A stretch of DNA of 64,000 nt from Bacteroidota bacterium. GTDB lineage: Bacteria > Bacteroidota > Bacteroidia > Bacteroidales > Prolixibacteraceae. Of this stretch, positions 63,998-64,000 are shown one piece after another (the first letter of the stretch is position 1; every line of letters begins with the position of its first letter). The DNA is taken from positions 57,968 to 121,967 of the forward strand of contig JAHEYT010000021.1 in the NCBI GenBank assembly GCA_023251455.1. The letters are read 5' to 3'. The notes below the pieces were generated by a model. The model worked only from the letters and a program-made list of their open reading frames with translations, did no database searches and was not told where the DNA came from. Position numbers and translations under genes: made by a program.

Positions 63998-64000
63998 AGT

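Overview
The window reads as chromosomal DNA of a Bacteroidota species, most likely order Marinilabiliales/Bacteroidales (a Prolixibacteraceae-like free-living carbohydrate degrader; this placement is inference). Supporting signs are a SusC/SusD pair, several secreted glycosidases and esterases ending their signal peptides in a Gln, lipoproteins with Bacteroidota-style lipoboxes, DUF4251 and DUF4252 proteins, start codons without a clear Shine-Dalgarno sequence, and promoters fitting the Bacteroidota pattern TTTG-N17-20-TAnnTTTG. No rRNA, tRNA, CRISPR array, transposase or phage gene was seen.

Layout. 1-5.2 kb: end of a polysaccharide-utilisation locus (SusC C-terminus, SusD, and a three-domain secreted esterase). 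5.2-11.5 kb: housekeeping genes (isochorismatase-fold hydrolase, SIS isomerase, sucC-sucD, a GntR regulator, and a chorismate-mutase-like gene paired with a DRE-TIM aldolase). 11.8-21.4 kb: small accessory genes (barrel protein, HAD phosphatase, two secreted α/β hydrolases, tandem SRPBCC and tandem VOC proteins, a GT39 glycosyltransferase, an ECF sigma factor with a membrane partner). 21.4-25 kb: GH42 β-galactosidase and two orphan lipoproteins. 25-29.8 kb: a nitric-oxide defence module (quinol NO reductase norZ, di-iron repair protein ric, a divergent Crp/Fnr regulator and a second Ric paralogue that has lost its cysteine pair). 29.8-39 kb: a Tat-exported flavoprotein, a UMF1-type transporter, a GH2 β-galactosidase and a GH76-like enzyme. 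39-45 kb: ECF sigma/anti-sigma/DUF4252 operon, enolase, PBP4-type carboxypeptidase. 45-53 kb: branched-chain amino-acid biosynthesis (ilvC; ilvD-ilvB-ilvN). 53-64 kb: RsmI-like methyltransferase, PhnP-like hydrolase, pabB-pabC, a PLPBP protein with a dihydroorotate-dehydrogenase-like flavoprotein, MATE pump, LRR and cupin pair, DUF3795 protein, D-amino-acid transaminase.

The strongest regulatory observations are: (i) an attenuator ahead of ilvD, with promoter, a 21-codon leader peptide in which 12 residues are Ile/Val/Leu, and a U-tract terminator 27 nt before the ilvD start; and (ii) a perfect TTTATGA-N6-TCATAAA dyad centred exactly 41.5 bp upstream of the start site predicted from the norZ -7 box, the class II position of a Crp/Fnr activator whose gene lies divergently next door. 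The intergenic regions are also rich in dispersed palindromes, including a 76-nt element that folds into a cloverleaf and a GTCATT/AATGAC inverted array present at two places.
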